The notes under the pieces are model-generated. The model saw only the letters and a list, made by a program, of their open reading frames with translations, did no database searches and was not told where the DNA came from. A stretch of 12,325 nt of DNA, taken from assembly GCA_023954595.1 (NCBI GenBank), contig JAGSHJ010000048.1:1-12325 (forward strand). The letters run 5' to 3'. Position 1 is the stretch's first letter. Each line of letters opens with the position of its first letter. Of this stretch, positions 11,849 through 12,325 are shown one piece after another. The position numbers and the translations under genes were made by a program. The stretch is from Bacteriovoracaceae bacterium (GTDB lineage Bacteria > Bdellovibrionota > Bacteriovoracia > Bacteriovoracales > Bacteriovoracaceae).

Positions 11849-12325
11849 ATGAAGCTGCTGGTGTTCGCCTACCACTTTCTTATTACAAATATATTCCCTG
11901 CAATCCTGATCTTTTTAACTTTTAATGGTGCGTTGCGTGGTGGGATGTTTATCTTATGGTTTTGTGCTTGGGTAATATGCTACCTATATATAGACAAAAT
12001 TATTCTGTTCTTTCTTGGCGCACGAGAGATAATTGATAATGATTTCCAGGAGTTATTTCAGCAATTGAAAAGTGAAACCTATAAGAGGTTCGAAAAACAG
12101 CCAAAGATATATCTCTATTCAGGTCGATCGTTGAAGTGTTTCGTATTTGATTCAAGAAATGAGTGGTCTGTAGTTTTAGATAGGAAGTTGGCCTCTAGGT
12201 TAAACTCTGAACAGACCAAGGCCTTAGTTGATTACCTTGTCCGTTATAAGAAAACTAGTGCACCATGGCGTTTAACCAAGTCTTTGGGGTTGGTGATTCT
12301 AACTATTGGGGTAATTTATTCGTTT
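11849..12325 (+). CDS. Membrane protein resembling M48/HtpX peptidase without HExxH (partial)
   Basis: The frame is open from ATG 11849 to the window edge, 159 codons with no stop, so the 3' end is missing. Two membrane helices lie at about 7-26 and 33-57, and a third begins near 144. Between them, PKIYLYSGRSLKCFVFDSRN and EWSVVLDRKLASRLNSEQTK (85-124) match the M48/HtpX pattern 'P.vyv...pNAFa.G.....vvls.gLL..L..eEl'. The next helix, where active enzymes have AHELGH, reads DYLVRY (128-133), so all three motif residues are gone. ATGs at 11834 and 11837 are in frame, but GGAA (11839-11842) is well placed only for 11849. It is probably a non-catalytic relative. The missing C-terminal half could change this view. 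Confidence 0.7.
   Translation, partial: MKLLVFAYHFLITNIFPAILIFLTFNGALRGGMFILWFCAWVICYLYIDKIILFFLGAREIIDNDFQELFQQLKSETYKRFEKQPKIYLYSGRSLKCFVFDSRNEWSVVLDRKLASRLNSEQTKALVDYLVRYKKTSAPWRLTKSLGLVILTIGVIYSF

Noticed and set aside
1..12325. Search for tRNA, rRNA, CRISPR repeats, insertion sequences and prophage genes
   Set aside because: No cloverleaf with a GTTCRA arm, no regularly spaced repeats, and no transposase or integrase motif was found by eye.

Overview
The window is AT-rich, gene-dense bacterial DNA with short intergenic gaps. It encodes several Sec-signal lipoproteins and proteins of an outer-membrane (Gram-negative) type. The mixture of genes, the Lys/Glu/Ile-rich proteins and the frequent GGCC tetranucleotide in AT-rich DNA suggest Bdellovibrionota, perhaps the Bacteriovorax/Halobacteriovorax group. 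That placement is an inference from style, not from a marker gene. I see no rRNA, tRNA, CRISPR array, insertion sequence or phage gene. The region looks like stable chromosome.

Layout. (1) 1-1544, + strand: possible tail of an upstream gene, a deoxynucleoside kinase (95-769), and a lipoprotein with two LysM domains (855-1493) ending at a clear intrinsic terminator. (2) 1567-4302, + strand, tightly packed: a lipoprotein with the fold signature of M48 metallopeptidases but no HExxH, an AmgK-type sugar kinase, and a MurU-like nucleotidyltransferase. The last two form a peptidoglycan-sugar salvage pair. (3) 4305-4484, - strand: a 59-residue two-cluster ferredoxin squeezed between its neighbours. 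(4) 4509-6116, + strand: a four-helix membrane protein with a PilZ-like tail, a small lipoprotein overlapping it by 4 bases, and an unrecognised 133-residue protein whose start codon lies in a hairpin. (5) 6161-7788, + strand: lipA and lipB overlapping by 13 bases, so lipoate synthesis and transfer are one unit. (6) 7834-8816, - strand: a small exported cysteine-containing protein and an AsnC regulator. (7) 8954-10528, + strand: asnB, divergent from asnC. (8) 10564-11686, - strand: a BFD-like [2Fe-2S] protein followed by an endonuclease IV-like TIM barrel, ending at a strong terminator. (9) 11849-12325, + strand: the start of a membrane protein that again resembles M48/HtpX peptidases without HExxH.

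How the genes work together. LipA and LipB make the lipoyl cofactor of 2-oxoacid dehydrogenases. AsnC and AsnB probably form a local asparagine-responsive control unit. The AmgK and MurU-like proteins probably convert recovered amino sugars to nucleotide sugars without de novo synthesis. This would suit an organism exposed to much peptidoglycan breakdown, as a bacterial predator is. The most unusual features are the two unrelated-looking M48-like proteins that have both lost the zinc motif, the endonuclease IV-like protein lacking its last metal ligand, the hidden ferredoxin, and the start-codon hairpin at 5690-5716.
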